Below the pieces are notes generated by a model that was not told the DNA's origin, did no database searches, and saw only the letters and a program-made list of their open reading frames with translations. 64,000 bases of DNA, taken from NCBI RefSeq assembly GCF_900095215.1, contig NZ_LT606949.1, positions 856,249 to 920,248 of the forward strand, given 5' to 3'. The stretch comes from Polynucleobacter necessarius. GTDB taxonomy: Bacteria > Pseudomonadota > Gammaproteobacteria > Burkholderiales > Burkholderiaceae. The position numbers and the translations under genes are program-made. Of this stretch, positions 1-12,057 are shown one piece after another. Every line of letters begins with the position of its first letter. Positions within the stretch are counted from its first letter, which is position 1.

Positions 1-2045
1 CTTTAACTCTGCTCTTATTGACGAGTCCAGCAAGGTCACAAACTCAAGCTGAGTCATTACCTCAATTGGATGTGACTGGTGTGCGAGAGAGCGGACAGGG
101 CTTCCTATCTCCCAATAAAGTTTTAGCTGGAGATGAGCTCCAAAACAAATTATCGGGAACACTAGGCGCAACGTTAGCGAATGAAGTAGGTGTCGCCGCT
201 ACCGGCTATGGCGCCGGCACCTCAAGGCCAGTGCTTCGCGGCTTGGAGGGTGCGCGTGTACAAATCCTGCAGAATGGCCTGTCTGTAGGAGATGTTTCCA
301 GCATTTCACCGGATCACGCTGTCGCTAGTCCTATGCAAAACACCCATCAAATTGAGATTTTGCGAGGCGCCTCCGCCCTACTTTATGGCTCTGGTTCAAG
401 TGGTGGTTTAGTGAACGTTGTAAATGATCGCATTGTGACAAGCATGCCAGATGAAATATCAGGCGCAATGAATACAAGCTATGAAACTGTCAATCAAGGC
501 AAGACGGTCAATATCGAGCTTGACGCACCAGCCGGCCCTCTGGCTTTACATTTCGATGCATCAATCAGCAATTCAAATAACTATCGCATTCCTGGATTTG
601 CCGAACAAGGCGGTCCTAATGCGAACTGGGCCATTAATCCCGGAGAGCCAGTTAATATCCCCTACAGCGGCAAACTCCCCTTCTCCTTTAGCAATCAAAA
701 TAGTTTGGGACTAGGAGCTAGTTATGTGCGCACAGATGGCTATACCGGCATATCCTTAGAGCGCATGAATCATAGCTACGGAATTTCCACTCCCGATTGT
801 GGATTTATTGAGCAGTCGCAAAATCGATATGATTTCGCCCACCAGACAAACGATCCTTTTGCAGGATTTAGCTCAGTCAAAATTAGCGCGGCCAATACTA
901 ATTACCAACATACCGAATTTACCAACAATGGAGTTGCCTCAACCCAATGGAATAACACCGCAACAGAAGCTAGGTTGGAACTAGCTCACAAAGAGTTTCT
1001 GGGATCAAAAGGAATTTATTGGCACTCAAATCACAGGCGCAACCCTGAACGCAACCGATTTATCAACCAATAGCTATGCCATTGTTCCGCAGACCAAGGC
1101 CAACTCGACCGCGCTCTTCTTGGTTGAAGAAGGAAGGTATGGACCGGTCAAAACCAGCATAGGAGCGCGTTATAACTATGCCACTCAAAACCCAACTTCA
1201 GGAACACAGTTTCCGAGTGCAGCTAGCCAGGATTTCGTACCAAATTCTTATAATCCGCCATTACTACAAAGTCGACAATTTAATCTGGTGTCTTACTCTG
1301 TTGGTGGGCTTCTGGATATTGCCAAAGGCTATGGCCTGGGTCTTGCATACACAGTTTCGCAAAGAGCACCTTCCGCCCAAGAGCTTTACTCTTATGGACC
1401 CCATGACTCAACGGCGACATTTGATATTGGCAATTCCAACTGAGGAAGAGAAACTTCTCATAATCTAGAGCTAAGTTTTCAAAAGACGCTTGGAATTATC
1501 CGTAGCAAGGCTAGCATTTATAACAATCAATTTAGCAATTTCATATACGGTTACTACACGGGCTCATACAGCAAGGCGAATGAAAACTTTTCAGTTGTCC
1601 AAGCATCACAAGCCAATGCCTCAATACAGGGTGCGGAAGGCGAGCTGAGTTATAACTGGAATGAAACCGGTATTGGTACTCGAGTATTTGGAGATGTGTC
1701 GCGCGGAACATTTGCATCAGGGGGCAACCTTCCATTACAGCCCGCTCCTCGCCTAGGAGCGGAATTAGGATATCAACTCAATGGCTGGCAGGCGGGCGCT
1801 ACTTCTACAGCTACCAGCAAAATAAATTAGCCAGTTGGGAAATCGGACCAACGCCAAGCTATAACCTGGTCAATGCCAACCTCTCCTACACAGAACGCAT
1901 TGGAAAAGTGAATTGGAGCGGCTATTTAATGTTAAAAAATCTCCTAAATGAGGAGATGCGCTATACGACTTCTCAAATGGCTGTGAGGCTATATGCGCCC
2001 CAGCCTGGCAGAAGTTTATTGGTGGGAGTGAGAGCTGCGTTCTAA
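1..2045 (+). pseudogene. TonB-dependent outer membrane receptor, ZnuD-like, decayed and 5'-truncated by window edge
   Basis: The reading frame enters from the left edge in the hydrophobic part of a signal peptide (LTLLLL then a cleavage-like SARSQ context) and continues into a TonB plug domain with SRPVLRGLEG, SISPDHAV, IEILRGASALLYGSGS and GGLVNVV, which resembles zinc receptors of the ZnuD type. The beta-barrel follows in pieces: an extra T near 1014-1016 shifts the frame, an in-frame TGA sits at 1441-1443, and a further frameshift lies near 1800. Reading across these lesions gives continuous homology to the terminal Phe (stop 2043-2045), as expected for an outer membrane barrel. Three independent lesions mean no functional receptor. 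The 3' end meets convergent glmM with 4 bp between the stops. Zinc as substrate is inferred from the plug only. Confidence 0.88.
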
Positions 2046-2049
2046 GTGT

Positions 2050-3402
2050 CTATGCGGTAGGTATTAAATCGGCAATACTCTTTGCAGCGCTCATTGAGAC
2101 TTCACCGTCTTGTGTCTCAACCATGACTCGCAACAAAGGCTCGGTTCCCGAGGAGCGAATCAGAACCCTACCAACACCTTTAAGCTCACTTTCAACTTGA
2201 GCAATTTTCTTCGTTAACTTTTCATCTAACTTCCACTCATAGCCGGGTTTAAATTTCACATTTAAGAGCACCTGAGGAAACAGAGTTACCGCATCCAACA
2301 ATTGCGCAAGAGTCTTTTTAGACTGACTCATCACAGCTAATATTTGCAAGGCGGCAATAGTGCCATCACCCGTAGAGTGGCGATCCAGACAGAGTAAATG
2401 TCCAGAACCTTCCCCGCCTACATCCCAACCATTCTTTTTAAGAAGCTCCAAAACATAACGGTCACCAACGTTTGCGCGCTCAAAGCTGATGCCCAGTGCT
2501 TTTATGGCGTTTTCAACGGCAAAGTTCGTCATCAATGTACCTACGACACCACCAATGTTCAGGACACGATCCACGCGATCTTTGGCCAGCACATAAAGCA
2601 ACTCATCACCATTAAATAATCTGCCAGTAGCATCGACCATTTGCAGGCGGTCAGCATCGCCATCCAAGGCAATGCCAATATCCGCCTTGACCTCTTGGAC
2701 CTTTGCAATCAAAGCATCAAGAGCGGTTGCTCCACAGCCATCATTAATATTACGACCATCAGGGTGCACGCCAATAGAAATCACTTCCGCACCCAGCTCA
2801 TGAAATACATGCGGCGCGGTGTGATATGCGGCACCATTCGCGCAATCTACAACAATCTTCAGACCCTTAAGATTAAGACTGCCTGGAGCTGTAGATTTAC
2901 AAAATTCAATGTATCTACCAGCAGCGTCATCCAACCGATAGGCCTTCCCCAAATCTTTTGAACTTACGCACCCTATTGGGTCTTCCAATTCTTTTTCAAT
3001 AGCCAATTCAAAATCATCAGAAAACTTATCGCCATCCGCGGAAAAGAATTTGATACCGTTATCTTGATATGGATTATGAGAGGCGGAGATAACCAATCCA
3101 GCGGAGAGACGGAGTGCTCTTGTGAGATAAGCCACACCAGGCGTTGGAATGGGCCCACATAACATGACGTCAACGCCAGCGGCAGCAAAGCCAGCCTCTA
3201 AAGATGCCTCTAGCAAATAGCCCGAAACGCGGGTATCTTTGCCAATTAATATTTGGCAACGCTCTCCTGGTTTGGCAGCGCGAGACAATACGTTGCCAGC
3301 CGCATAACCTAAGCGAGTCATAAATTCCGGGACGATTGGAAATTTTCCAACCTCACCACGAATTCCGTCAGTACCAAAGTATTGTTTTTTCATGCTTTTC
3401 AT
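2050..3402 (-). CDS. glmM: phosphoglucosamine mutase
   Basis: GlmM interconverts glucosamine-6-phosphate and glucosamine-1-phosphate on the way to UDP-GlcNAc for peptidoglycan and LPS. The 450-residue protein has the FGTDGIRG N-terminus, the phosphoserine loop ISASHN (active Ser near residue 108), the metal-binding DGDADR at about 247-252, and the C-terminal phosphate-binding RSSGTEP. This is full length for the family. A second in-frame ATG three codons in ([10 protein letters not shown]) could be the true start. It is the last gene of the rlmE-ftsH-folP-glmM series, 8 bp after folP, so probably cotranscribed with it. Intact and expected to be essential. Confidence 0.97.
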   Translation of the reverse strand: MKSMKKQYFGTDGIRGEVGKFPIVPEFMTRLGYAAGNVLSRAAKPGERCQILIGKDTRVSGYLLEASLEAGFAAAGVDVMLCGPIPTPGVAYLTRALRLSAGLVISASHNPYQDNGIKFFSADGDKFSDDFELAIEKELEDPIGCVSSKDLGKAYRLDDAAGRYIEFCKSTAPGSLNLKGLKIVVDCANGAAYHTAPHVFHELGAEVISIGVHPDGRNINDGCGATALDALIAKVQEVKADIGIALDGDADRLQMVDATGRLFNGDELLYVLAKDRVDRVLNIGGVVGTLMTNFAVENAIKALGISFERANVGDRYVLELLKKNGWDVGGEGSGHLLCLDRHSTGDGTIAALQILAVMSQSKKTLAQLLDAVTLFPQVLLNVKFKPGYEWKLDEKLTKKIAQVESELKGVGRVLIRSSGTEPLLRVMVETQDGEVSMSAAKSIADLIPTA

Positions 3403-3410
3403 TATAAAAC

Positions 3411-4289
3411 TTAGACCGATCCCATTGTTTCAATAGCCTCGCAGAGCTTTAGGGCATCAACCGTCTCAGCAACGTCATGGACTCGGACAATTTTGGCGCC
3501 ACGATCTGCGGCCATAACGGCTTCGGCTATGCTGGGAGCAACTCGCTCATTAGTGTCTTTGCCGGTAATTTTCCCGATCATCGATTTTCGGGAGATGCCA
3601 GCCAATACCGGAAACCCTAGAGAAGAAAAATCTGCAAAGTTTCTGAGCATGTTGGGGTTATGCTCCAAGCTCTTTCCAAAACTAAATCCCAGATCAATGG
3701 CGATACGTTCAATGGCGCTCCCCATGGAAATCAATAGATCAGCACGCTCTTTTAGAAATTGATTTACTTCTGCAATAACATTCTTGTATTCAGGATTAAA
3801 TTGCATACTCACGGGATCGCGTTGCATATGCATTAATACAATGCCACAGTTGTGACTTTCTGAAACGGAATGTACAGAGCCCATCTGTCTCAATGCCCAC
3901 ATATCATTTACGCAATCTACGCCAGCAAGTAAAGCCCGGCGCATTGTTTCTGATTTATAGGTATCAATGGAAAGCGGAACGCCGCAATTTTTGAGCCCCT
4001 CAATCACTGGGCGCACCCTATCCAACTCTTCTTGAAGCCGTACCGGATCTGCCCCCGGTCTTGTAGATTCTCCGCCAATATCAATAAGATCAACACCATC
4101 GGCAATCATCACCTCTGCCCTGGCGATAGCATCCTTCGCGGTGCTGAATTTTCCGCAATCAGAGAATGAATCGGGAGTCGCATTGCGAATGCCCATCACG
4201 ATTGGGCGCTTACGTTTTGTGAAATCAAAAAGAAAACGCCCAAAACGCCAAGTTGTGGACCTCTCTTGCTGACCTTGATAACGCATCAA
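3411..4289 (-). CDS. folP: dihydropteroate synthase
   Basis: FolP condenses p-aminobenzoate with dihydropterin pyrophosphate in folate synthesis; it is the sulfonamide target. The 292-residue protein shows the pterin-site motif as [13 protein letters not shown] (usual form MGIxNVTPDSFSD) at about 33-45, then [11 protein letters not shown] near 71-81, and the C-terminal RVHDV. An N-terminal extension of about 30 residues precedes the TIM barrel, as in many betaproteobacteria. It lies 21 bp downstream of ftsH and 8 bp upstream of glmM on the same strand, the widespread ftsH-folP-glmM arrangement. No lesion seen. The Cys in SFSDCG where Gly is common is a minor deviation. Confidence 0.96.
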   Translation of the reverse strand: MMRYQGQQERSTTWRFGRFLFDFTKRKRPIVMGIRNATPDSFSDCGKFSTAKDAIARAEVMIADGVDLIDIGGESTRPGADPVRLQEELDRVRPVIEGLKNCGVPLSIDTYKSETMRRALLAGVDCVNDMWALRQMGSVHSVSESHNCGIVLMHMQRDPVSMQFNPEYKNVIAEVNQFLKERADLLISMGSAIERIAIDLGFSFGKSLEHNPNMLRNFADFSSLGFPVLAGISRKSMIGKITGKDTNERVAPSIAEAVMAADRGAKIVRVHDVAETVDALKLCEAIETMGSV

Positions 4290-4310
4290 CGATCGAACTT
4301 ATTGCTTTAC

Positions 4311-6188
4311 TTATGCGGTAGCGGGAGCGCTACCAGCTGCCGGGCCAGGCGTCCCAGCGGAATTGCCAAACTGAGTTGCTGGCGGCGGTTTTGGCGCACG
4401 TGGTGGGCGACCTTCCATGATGTCGTTGATTTGCTCGGCATCAATAGTTTCCCACTCTAGTAAAGCAGCAACCATTGCCTCAACCTTGTCGCGATTTTGC
4501 TCCAATATTGATCTTGCCAGCGCATACTGACTATCAATCAAAGTGCGAATTTCCGCATCTACTTTTTGTTGAGTCAACTCAGAAACAGTTTTAGTGCTGT
4601 TGCGCCCAAACATGCTTTCAGGTTCTGTATCGACATACACCATGATGCCCAAGCTATCACTCATGCCATAGCGAGTTACCATATCGCGAGCCATCTTCGT
4701 GGCACGTTCAAAGTCATTGGATGCGCCAGTACTCATGGAATGCATGAAGACTTCTTCTGCCGCACGACCACCAAATAAGATTGCCAACTCTCCCAACATG
4801 CGATCTTTATATAGATTCACACGATCAAATTCCGGTAATTGCCAAGTCACACCTAACGCCATGCCGCGCGGCATGATTGTCACTTTATGAACAGGGTCCG
4901 CTTTTGGCAGCACCTTAGCGACAACCGCATGTCCAGACTCGTGATAAGCCGTATTGCGACGCTCTTCTTCGCGCATTACCGCAGACTTACGCTCAGGGCC
5001 CATGTAGATCTTATCTTTAGCATCTTCAAAGTCTTTCATATCAACGGAGCGCTTGTTGCGACGAGCGGCGAACAAAGCCGCTTCATTTACTAGGTTTGCT
5101 AAATCAGCGCCAGAGAATCCAGGAGTACCACGAGCCAAGACCGCAGCATTCACATCTGGATCAATGGGAACCTTACGTATGTGAACTTGCAGAATCTGTT
5201 CACGACCACGAATATCAGGCAAACCAACATGAACCTGACGGTCAAATCGACCCGGTCTGAGCAATGCCTTATCCAATACATCGGAACGGTTTGTTGCGGC
5301 GACCACGATCACGCCACTATTGCTTTCAAAGCCATCCATTTCAACCAGCATTTGGTTTAAGGTCTGTTCGCGCTCATCATTACCGCCGCCCATACCAGCG
5401 CCACGATGACGGCCAACCGCATCGATCTCATCGATAAAAATGATGCAAGGGGAATTCTTTTTGGCATTCTCAAACATGTCTCGAACACGTGAAGCGCCAA
5501 CACCTACAAACATTTCCACAAAATCAGAGCCGGAGATGGAGAAGAAAGGAACTTTAGCTTCGCCCGCAATCGCACGCGCTAAAAGGGTCTTACCGGTACC
5601 CGGAGGACCAACAAGTAAAACGCCATGAGGTATGCGACCGCCTAGTTTTTGAAACTTTTGTGAATCCTTTAAGAAGTCTACTAATTCAAACACCTCTTCT
5701 TTAGCTTCATCGCATCCAGCAACGTCTGCGAAGGTTACGGTATTGCTATTCTCATCAATTAAGCGCGCTTTAGATTTACCAAAGGAGAATGCGCCGCCTT
5801 TGCCGCCACCTTGCATTTGGCGCATCATGAAAAACCAAAAGCCAATAATCAATAGCGTTGGTCCAAGATAGTACAAAGCTGAAACCAGCATATTAGGCTC
5901 GTCTTCCGCTTTGCCAGTCACTTGAACGCCATACTTCATCAAATCACCGACCATCCAGATATCGCCTGGAGAAATAATCGAATACCTATTGCCGTCAGCA
6001 GGCGTAACCTGCAATGTGCGCCCTTGAACATCGACACGCTTTACTTTTCCTGCTTTCGCGTCATCCATGAATTGGGAATAGGTAACCTGATTCTGGTCCT
6101 TGGGCTTATCAAACTGTTTAAAAACAGTAAAAAGCACCAAGCCCACAATGAGCCACACACCGATTTTTTGGAACATATTGCTGTTCAA
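4311..6188 (-). CDS. ftsH: ATP-dependent zinc metalloprotease FtsH
   Basis: Membrane-anchored AAA+ protease that degrades misfolded membrane proteins and short-lived regulators. The 625-residue protein has a transmembrane helix at about 9-24, a periplasmic segment, a second helix at about 101-121, Walker A GPPGTGKT at 194-201, Walker B IIFIDEID near 249-256, the second region of homology near 298-317, and the zinc motif HESGH at 416-420. The Pro/Ala-rich tail is typical of the genus group. The predicted start is TTG at 6188-6186, preceded by an AAGGA Shine-Dalgarno about 6 nt away; an ATG four codons inside (MFQKIG) has no comparable site. Lies between rlmE and folP. Intact. Confidence 0.98.
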   Translation of the reverse strand: MNSNMFQKIGVWLIVGLVLFTVFKQFDKPKDQNQVTYSQFMDDAKAGKVKRVDVQGRTLQVTPADGNRYSIISPGDIWMVGDLMKYGVQVTGKAEDEPNMLVSALYYLGPTLLIIGFWFFMMRQMQGGGKGGAFSFGKSKARLIDENSNTVTFADVAGCDEAKEEVFELVDFLKDSQKFQKLGGRIPHGVLLVGPPGTGKTLLARAIAGEAKVPFFSISGSDFVEMFVGVGASRVRDMFENAKKNSPCIIFIDEIDAVGRHRGAGMGGGNDEREQTLNQMLVEMDGFESNSGVIVVAATNRSDVLDKALLRPGRFDRQVHVGLPDIRGREQILQVHIRKVPIDPDVNAAVLARGTPGFSGADLANLVNEAALFAARRNKRSVDMKDFEDAKDKIYMGPERKSAVMREEERRNTAYHESGHAVVAKVLPKADPVHKVTIMPRGMALGVTWQLPEFDRVNLYKDRMLGELAILFGGRAAEEVFMHSMSTGASNDFERATKMARDMVTRYGMSDSLGIMVYVDTEPESMFGRNSTKTVSELTQQKVDAEIRTLIDSQYALARSILEQNRDKVEAMVAALLEWETIDAEQINDIMEGRPPRAPKPPPATQFGNSAGTPGPAAGSAPATA

Positions 6189-6290
6189 AATGAGTCCTTT
6201 TCTGGATTGGTCCAGGAGTTAAAGCGAATCGCTACCAAAGTATTTGATTCTACTACCACCCTGTTTCAAGAGCTAATGGCGTATTTATTT

Positions 6291-6317
6291 AATAAACCCC
6301 TATAAAACGGGGTTATT
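6291..6317 (-). terminator. probable rho-independent terminator of rlmE
   Basis: Inverted repeat with arms AATAACCCC and GGGGTTTATT (minus strand) around an AT-rich loop, followed by TTTATTAAAT. It starts 16 bp after the rlmE stop and precedes ftsH, so it may separate rlmE from the ftsH group or act as a partial terminator. Confidence 0.6.
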
Positions 6318-6332
6318 GATGGCATTTAAGAT

Positions 6333-7007
6333 CTATTTCGGCGGTTTTAGGTTTCGCCCCAGAAGAAATATCTCCGCAGAGCGTGCTCGGGATGCCTTTG
6401 GCTTTCTAGAGACAACCGTTTTGAAGACCTTTTTAAAAGACTCAACAATCTGGCTATAGCCGCTGCCGTTAAAGCACTTTATTAACAATGCGCCTTCGGG
6501 CTTTAGATGTGCGACAGCAAAATCGAGTGCAATTTCCGCCAAAAAGGCCATTCTGGCTGCATCAGATACACCAACACCCGATAAGTTTGGGGCCATGTCT
6601 GACAATACCAAGTCCACTTTGCCTTCCGCATCCTTAGGCAGCAAAGCCTCCAATGCGGCAAGCCCCTCATCCTCACGGACATCGCCTTGAATAAAACTAA
6701 CATCCGCAATAGCTTCCATAGGCAAAATATCAATAGCGATGATTTGCCCGTCTGGTTTTCCTGACTCTATCTTGGGATTGCTTTTGCCTAGCTCCGTTAA
6801 ACGGTTGCGAGCGTACTGAGACCAGCTTCCCGGGGCGCTCCCAAGGTCAACAATAGTCATGCCTGCTTTGATGAGGTGATCCTGCCCGTCAATTTCACTG
6901 AGCTTATAAGCCGCCCTTGCACGATAGTCCTCTTTCTGAGCCATCTTCACATAGGGATCAGTTAAATGATCCTGCAACCAACTTTTATTCAATTTATTCT
7001 TTGCCAC
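6333..7007 (-). CDS. rlmE: 23S rRNA (uridine-2'-O-)-methyltransferase RlmE/FtsJ
   Basis: RlmE methylates the 2'-OH of U2552 in the A-loop of 23S rRNA during late 50S assembly, using SAM. The 224-residue protein opens with [13 protein letters not shown], has the catalytic Lys in RARAAYKL, the SAM loop [12 protein letters not shown], the catalytic Asp in [11 protein letters not shown], and the Lys in [10 protein letters not shown], as in the K-D-K-E family. The start is GTG at 7007 ([10 protein letters not shown]) with a GGTAAG ribosome site upstream. It heads the rlmE-ftsH-folP-glmM series and is divergent from yhbY, the same arrangement as in E. coli. Intact. Confidence 0.96.
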   Translation of the reverse strand: MAKNKLNKSWLQDHLTDPYVKMAQKEDYRARAAYKLSEIDGQDHLIKAGMTIVDLGSAPGSWSQYARNRLTELGKSNPKIESGKPDGQIIAIDILPMEAIADVSFIQGDVREDEGLAALEALLPKDAEGKVDLVLSDMAPNLSGVGVSDAARMAFLAEIALDFAVAHLKPEGALLIKCFNGSGYSQIVESFKKVFKTVVSRKPKASRARSAEIFLLGRNLKPPK

Positions 7008-7133
7008 AACTTACCAACTTTCAACTAGCATTTTCTTGGTTTCTGCCGCCTAAAGCAAAAGGAATTAAAGGAAAATCGCTACATTCACTCTAATGTGACG
7101 GATTTTGACAATGAATGCTCTATCATCAAGCCC

Positions 7134-7760
7134 ATGACTTCTCTGATTCTTACCCCCGCACAACGCAAATCTCTTAAAGCTGACGCACATGACTTAAGTC
7201 CTGTTGTTATGGTCGGCGGAGATGGCTTAACTCCAGCCGTAGTTAAAGAGGCGAAGCTAGCTATTAATCACCATGGCTTAATCAAGATCCACGTTTTTGG
7301 TGATGATCGTAAAGTTCGCGTCGCAATTTATGAAGAGCTATGCGATACATTAGATGCGGCACCAGTTCAGCATATCGGTAAATTGCTTGTACTCTGGAAA
7401 CCAAAGGACGCTGTTGAAGAAGCGTTCAGTAATCTTGTGCGCTCAAGCAAGCAAACCAAAAAATCCTTACAAGCGCCGCGCACAAAACGTCAGCCTAATC
7501 GCGCAGCCCCCAAAGCTGGAGTACGCACAAGCACTTCCGAGCGCTCAGACCGCCGTTCTGCCTCTAACGCATCTCCATTTGCGCGCGCTGCAGCCGTTAA
7601 GTCTGCAACACCCAAGAAAAGGGTTGTGCGTTCAGAGGCCGCTGAGTCAAAAATTGGCTGGTCCTCCCCTGGCTACAGAAAAGCTGCTGCAGCACCAGCA
7701 CCGATTAAGAAACGCAAAGTCAGCATGAGTAGCACCAAAAATAAATCATTGGGCTCTTGA
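7134..7760 (+). CDS. yhbY: YhbY-family (CRM domain) RNA-binding protein with basic C-terminal tail
   Basis: Residues 1-95 match the small CRM/YhbY fold that associates with pre-50S ribosomal subunits: LTPAQRKSLKADAHDL, then PVVMVGGDGLTPAVVKE and a KIHVFGDDR loop. I chose the ATG at 7134 because the family starts just before the LTPAQR motif; an upstream GTG at 7095 would add 13 unmatched residues. The tail (about residue 105 on) is a low-complexity Lys/Arg/Ala/Ser stretch, probably disordered and RNA-binding, longer than the 97-residue E. coli protein. Divergent from rlmE and ended by the hairpin at 7776-7802. Function in ribosome assembly is known for the family, not shown here. Confidence 0.9.
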   Translation: MTSLILTPAQRKSLKADAHDLSPVVMVGGDGLTPAVVKEAKLAINHHGLIKIHVFGDDRKVRVAIYEELCDTLDAAPVQHIGKLLVLWKPKDAVEEAFSNLVRSSKQTKKSLQAPRTKRQPNRAAPKAGVRTSTSERSDRRSASNASPFARAAAVKSATPKKRVVRSEAAESKIGWSSPGYRKAAAAPAPIKKRKVSMSSTKNKSLGS

Positions 7761-7775
7761 TTAAAGATCTCAAAC

Positions 7776-7802
7776 AAAACGCCGCTAGTCGGCGTTTTTT
7801 GT
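7776..7802. terminator. bidirectional rho-independent terminator
   Basis: Perfect 7-bp stem AACGCCG / CGGCGTT with a 5-nt loop (CTAGT), flanked by T-run on the plus side and A-run on the other, so it can stop both yhbY and the convergent DUF4149 gene. The stop codon of the latter lies in the loop. Confidence 0.85.
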
Positions 7803-8258
7803 TGCGTGCCACACCAGCACCAGACCCAATAATGATTGGATCATAAATAACACATTAGAGACTCCATGAAGTCGACAAAATAAATTCGCATTACTTGATT
7901 CTCGTACCGATAAACCCAAGTACAAGGCCTGATCTCTTAAGGAATTCATCCACGGTATGAGAATAAATGCAGCACCAACAGTACAAGTCAACATCCCAAG
8001 CAATAGCCAGCGTGCAATACGAAACTGAGAGTTGCCAAGTCGAACCAAGTGGTTAGCCATCACCATCAGTATCACGCTAATGAGAACGCCAATGTAGGCA
8101 GTTGATTTGAATAGGGATGCCGCAATCATTCCTGAAACCTGTCTGTCGCCAAAGCTGGAAAAAAGAACTGGCACCACTAAAAATCCAATAGAAATCAAGC
8201 TACCAACCCAGAGACCTGACATCAGGCGAAAGATTCTCTGGGTCTGCTGTTGATGCAT
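7785..8258 (-). CDS. DUF4149 domain-containing membrane protein
   Basis: The 157-residue protein has four hydrophobic segments (about 14-34, 50-70, 83-103 and 134-152), so it is an inner membrane protein. The pattern WVGSLISIGFLVVPVLF near the N-terminus and the following helices match the DUF4149 family, whose biochemical role is unknown. Its start shares one base with the greA stop (8258), so translation is likely coupled to greA; greA-DUF4149 pairs are common in Burkholderiales. The last codons overlap the shared terminator. No lesion seen. Confidence 0.85.
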   Translation of the reverse strand: MHQQQTQRIFRLMSGLWVGSLISIGFLVVPVLFSSFGDRQVSGMIAASLFKSTAYIGVLISVILMVMANHLVRLGNSQFRIARWLLLGMLTCTVGAAFILIPWMNSLRDQALYLGLSVRESSNANLFCRLHGVSNVLFMIQSLLGLVLVWHATKNAD

Positions 8259-8734
8259 TAGACGTAACGCACAGCCAAGATTTCTACCTCTCGATTTCCA
8301 CCAGAGGCCTGGACTCCCACAACATCGCCCTCTTCTTTGCTGATTAAGGCACGGGCAATTGGTGAGCTAATAGAGATTTTGTTTGAAGCAATATCAGCCT
8401 CATCATCGCCGACGATTTGATAGGTGAACTTAGTGCCATCTTCAAGATCTTCGAGATCCACGGTGGCGCCAAATACCACTCGGCCAGTCACATCAAGTGA
8501 TGCAGGATCAATAATTTGAGCGGCCGAGAGCTTACCTTCTAGCTCTTGAATGCGCCCTTCAATAAAGCCTTGCTTTTCTTTGGCGGCATCATATTCAGCA
8601 TTCTCAGAAAGATCGCCTTGAGCGCGAGCCTCGGCAATTGCATTAATCACTGCAGGACGTTCAACGTGCTTAAGGCGCTGCAACTCCTCTTTGAGGAGTT
8701 CCGCACCACGCTTAGTAATCGGAATTGTGCTCAT
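8258..8734 (-). CDS. greA: transcription elongation factor GreA
   Basis: GreA binds the RNA polymerase secondary channel and stimulates cleavage of backtracked RNA. The 158-residue length is exact for the family. The N-terminal coiled-coil domain carries the acidic tip [20 protein letters not shown] with the catalytic Asp and Glu, and the C-terminal FKBP-like domain ends with [10 protein letters not shown] and contains the SPIARALI motif. It lies 59 bp downstream of carB and one base from the DUF4149 gene, all on the minus strand; carAB-greA is a conserved betaproteobacterial order. Intact. Confidence 0.98.
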   Translation of the reverse strand: MSTIPITKRGAELLKEELQRLKHVERPAVINAIAEARAQGDLSENAEYDAAKEKQGFIEGRIQELEGKLSAAQIIDPASLDVTGRVVFGATVDLEDLEDGTKFTYQIVGDDEADIASNKISISSPIARALISKEEGDVVGVQASGGNREVEILAVRYV

Positions 8735-8793
8735 ACAACCAACCTAACTTAAAATTCTTGCGCAAAATTACGCATACAAAAGTCAATTTTAGA

Positions 8794-11700
8794 TTAAATA
8801 AGCGCCCGATGTAAGCCCTGCAAGGAATAGACCTCAAGCGACTCTAGCTTTCCATTCTGGGATGCTAACAAGCCATCCATGACGGCACGTGCCGCACTGA
8901 TAGTTGTGTAATACGTCACGCCATTGGCTTGGGCGCTGGTGCGAATGGATCTAGAGTCAGCAATGGCGGTACGAGTTTCATCCACCGTAGTAAATACCAA
9001 TGAGATCTCGCCATTCTTAATGAAATCCACAATATGCGGACGACCATCTTTCACCTTATTCACTACTCGAACTGGTAAACCAGCTGCCTCAATTGCGGCG
9101 GCCGTTCCATTGGTAGCCACCATTGGAAAGCCAAGCTGATGCAATAACTTAGCCACTTCAACCGCTTTAGGCTTATCACTATCTTTTACGGTCAGAAGAG
9201 CTGTGCCGCCCTTCGGCAGCTTAATACCCGCACCCAACTGAGACTTAAACAAAGCTTCACCGAAGGTTTTGCCAACACCCATCACCTCACCGGTAGAGCG
9301 CATCTCAGGCCCCAGAATTGGATCAATACCAGGGAATTTGTTAAATGGGAAGACTGCTTCCTTGACTGAAAAATAAGGAGGCTTCACTTCAGCTTTGATA
9401 CCTTGCTGCGCCAGCTTCTGACCGACCATACAACGGGCGGCAATTTTTGCTAGTTGCAGACCAGAAGCCTTAGATACAAATGGCACAGTACGGGACGCAC
9501 GTGGATTAACCTCAAGAACATAGATCACATCTTTGCCATCCACATTTTGGATAGCAAACTGAACGTTCATCAAACCAACCACATTCAATCCCTTAGCCAT
9601 TGCCGCTGTTTGACGTTTAATTTCTTCAACCGTAGCATCCGATAAGGAGTATGGAGGCAGAGAACACGCTGAATCACCAGAGTGAACGCCAGCCTGCTCA
9701 ATATGCTCCATAACACCGCCAATAAACACGGTCCCACCATCGCTAATGCAATCCACATCACACTCAATTGCATCGTTAAGGAAGCGATCTAAGAGCACTG
9801 GGGAGTCATGCGACACTTTTACTGCTTCGCGCATATAACGCTCTAAGTCACGTCCATCATGAACCATTTCCATTGCACGACCACCTAAAACATAGGATGG
9901 GCGAACAACTAATGGGTAACCAATTTCTTCAGCTAACTTAAGAGCCTCTTCCTCGGTGCGCGCAGTTCGGTTAGGCGGCTGACGCAGACCAAGGTCTTGC
10001 AATAGCTTTTGGAAACGTTCGCGATCTTCTGCAGCGTCAATCATATCTGGTGAAGTGCCGATAATTGGCACGCCATTGCGCTCAAGATCTAAAGCCAATT
10101 TCAAAGGTGTTTGGCCTCCATACTGAACGATGACGCCCTTTGGCTTTTCTTTAGCCACAATTTCTAATACGTCTTCAAGAGTCAGCGGCTCAAAGTAGAG
10201 GCGATCGGACGTGTCATAGTCGGTTGAAACTGTTTCAGGGTTGCAGTTAACCATGATGGTTTCATAGCCATCATCGCGCATTGCTAGGGCAGCATGTACG
10301 CAGCAATAGTCAAACTCAATACCTTGACCAATACGATTCGGGCCTCCGCCCAAAACCATGATCTTTTCTTTATTGGTTGGCTGTGACTCGCACTCGCCAT
10401 GCTCTGCTTCATACGTTGAATACAGGTAGGCAGTGTTTGTGGAGAATTCCGCTGCGCAGGTATCTACACGCTTATACACAGGGACCACTTTTAAGCGATG
10501 ACGTGCAGCGCGAACTGAAGCGGCATCAATGCCCAATAACTTTGCTAAGCGACGATCAGAAAAGCCTTTTTGCTTTACAAAGCGTAATTCTGGAGCAGTC
10601 AGGCTATCAATCTTGCGCTGTTTAAGTTCAGCCTCAATGGTGATGAGCTCTTCGATTTGCTCTAAGAACCAAGGATCCACTTTCGTCTCGCTATAGATCT
10701 CATCAAGACCCATACCCATACGGAATGCATCTGCCAGATACCAAATACGATCTGGACCCGGTTCATTAATTTCATTGATGATGTCATCAAGGTCTGTAGA
10801 TACTTCATCAAGACCATCAACCCCAACCTCAAGACCACGAAGCGCTTTGTGGAAAGACTCTTGGAAAGTGCGGCCAATCGCCATCACCTCACCAACAGAT
10901 TTCATTTGAGTTGTTAAACGAGAATCTGCTTGTGGGAATTTCTCAAAGGCAAAGCGTGGAATCTTAGTAACCACGTAATCAATTGAAGGCTCAAAGGATG
11001 CTGGTGTAGCGCCACCAGTAATGTCATTCTTCAATTCATCCAATGTGTAGCCTACCGCTAATTTGGCGGCAATCTTTGCAATTGGGAAGCCAGTTGCTTT
11101 TGAAGCCAATGCGGATGAACGCGATACGCGTGGGTTCATTTCAATGACAATCATGCGGCCATCGACTGGATTAATAGAGAACTGCACGTTAGACCCGCCA
11201 GTATCAACACCAATTTCCCTGAGAACCGCAATCGATGCATTACGCATGATTTGATACTCTTTGTCTGTCAAAGTCTGCGCAGGAGCAACCGTAATGGAGT
11301 CTCCAGTATGCACACCCATTGGGTCTAAGTTTTCAATAGAGCAAACAATGATGCAATTGTCGTTGCGATCACGCACCACTTCCATCTCGAACTCTTTCCA
11401 GCCCAAAAGAGACTCTTCAATCAAGAGCTCGCGCGTTGGCGATAAATCAAGACCGCGTTTGCAAATCTCTTCAAATTCTTCTCGGTTATAAGCAATACCA
11501 CCGCCAGACCCACCCATAGTGAAGGAAGGTCGAATGACCACAGGGAAGCCTGAGCTGCCGGTTTCCTTTTGAATGCGCTGCTGCACTTCATAAGCCTCAT
11601 CCATTGAATGGGCAATACCGGAGTTCGCAGAGCCCAAACCAATTTTGGTCATGGCTTCTTTAAATTTCTGGCGATCTTCTGCTTTATCAATTGCTTCTGG

Positions 11701-12057
11701 AGACGCGCCAATAAGTTCACAACCGTATTTTGCTAAAACACCGTGACGATGTAAATCGAGTGCGCAATTGAGCGCTGTTTGGCCACCCATGGTTGGGAGA
11801 ATCGCATCAGGCTTCTCGGTAGAAATAATACGCTCAACTACCTCCCAAGTAATAGGCTCAATGTAAGTCACAGCAGCCATTTCCGGGTCGGTCATGATGG
11901 TTGCAGGATTGCTGTTTACCAAAATCACTTTGTAACCTTCATCACGCAAAGCTTTACAAGCTTGCGCGCCGGAGTAGTCAAACTCACAGGCCTGACCAAT
12001 GACAATGGGGCCAGCACCAATAATTAAGATGCTCTTAATGTCGCTACGCTTAGGCAT
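8794..12057 (-). CDS. carB: carbamoyl-phosphate synthase large subunit
   Basis: CarB makes carbamoyl phosphate from bicarbonate, ATP and ammonia channelled from CarA, feeding pyrimidine and arginine synthesis. The 1087-residue protein has two homologous ATP-grasp halves: [18 protein letters not shown] at the start and its counterpart [18 protein letters not shown] at about residue 570, with GGQTALN and [13 protein letters not shown] in the respective halves, and a C-terminal MGS-like regulatory domain (from about 950). Its ATG shares one base with the carA stop (TAATG), indicating translational coupling. Full length, no lesion. Confidence 0.98.
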   Translation of the reverse strand: MPKRSDIKSILIIGAGPIVIGQACEFDYSGAQACKALRDEGYKVILVNSNPATIMTDPEMAAVTYIEPITWEVVERIISTEKPDAILPTMGGQTALNCALDLHRHGVLAKYGCELIGASPEAIDKAEDRQKFKEAMTKIGLGSANSGIAHSMDEAYEVQQRIQKETGSSGFPVVIRPSFTMGGSGGGIAYNREEFEEICKRGLDLSPTRELLIEESLLGWKEFEMEVVRDRNDNCIIVCSIENLDPMGVHTGDSITVAPAQTLTDKEYQIMRNASIAVLREIGVDTGGSNVQFSINPVDGRMIVIEMNPRVSRSSALASKATGFPIAKIAAKLAVGYTLDELKNDITGGATPASFEPSIDYVVTKIPRFAFEKFPQADSRLTTQMKSVGEVMAIGRTFQESFHKALRGLEVGVDGLDEVSTDLDDIINEINEPGPDRIWYLADAFRMGMGLDEIYSETKVDPWFLEQIEELITIEAELKQRKIDSLTAPELRFVKQKGFSDRRLAKLLGIDAASVRAARHRLKVVPVYKRVDTCAAEFSTNTAYLYSTYEAEHGECESQPTNKEKIMVLGGGPNRIGQGIEFDYCCVHAALAMRDDGYETIMVNCNPETVSTDYDTSDRLYFEPLTLEDVLEIVAKEKPKGVIVQYGGQTPLKLALDLERNGVPIIGTSPDMIDAAEDRERFQKLLQDLGLRQPPNRTARTEEEALKLAEEIGYPLVVRPSYVLGGRAMEMVHDGRDLERYMREAVKVSHDSPVLLDRFLNDAIECDVDCISDGGTVFIGGVMEHIEQAGVHSGDSACSLPPYSLSDATVEEIKRQTAAMAKGLNVVGLMNVQFAIQNVDGKDVIYVLEVNPRASRTVPFVSKASGLQLAKIAARCMVGQKLAQQGIKAEVKPPYFSVKEAVFPFNKFPGIDPILGPEMRSTGEVMGVGKTFGEALFKSQLGAGIKLPKGGTALLTVKDSDKPKAVEVAKLLHQLGFPMVATNGTAAAIEAAGLPVRVVNKVKDGRPHIVDFIKNGEISLVFTTVDETRTAIADSRSIRTSAQANGVTYYTTISAARAVMDGLLASQNGKLESLEVYSLQGLHRALI

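Noticed and set aside
5922..6305. 127-codon frame antisense to the ftsH 5' end
   Set aside because: It lies opposite well-conserved ftsH codons and has no recognisable domain; a shadow frame.
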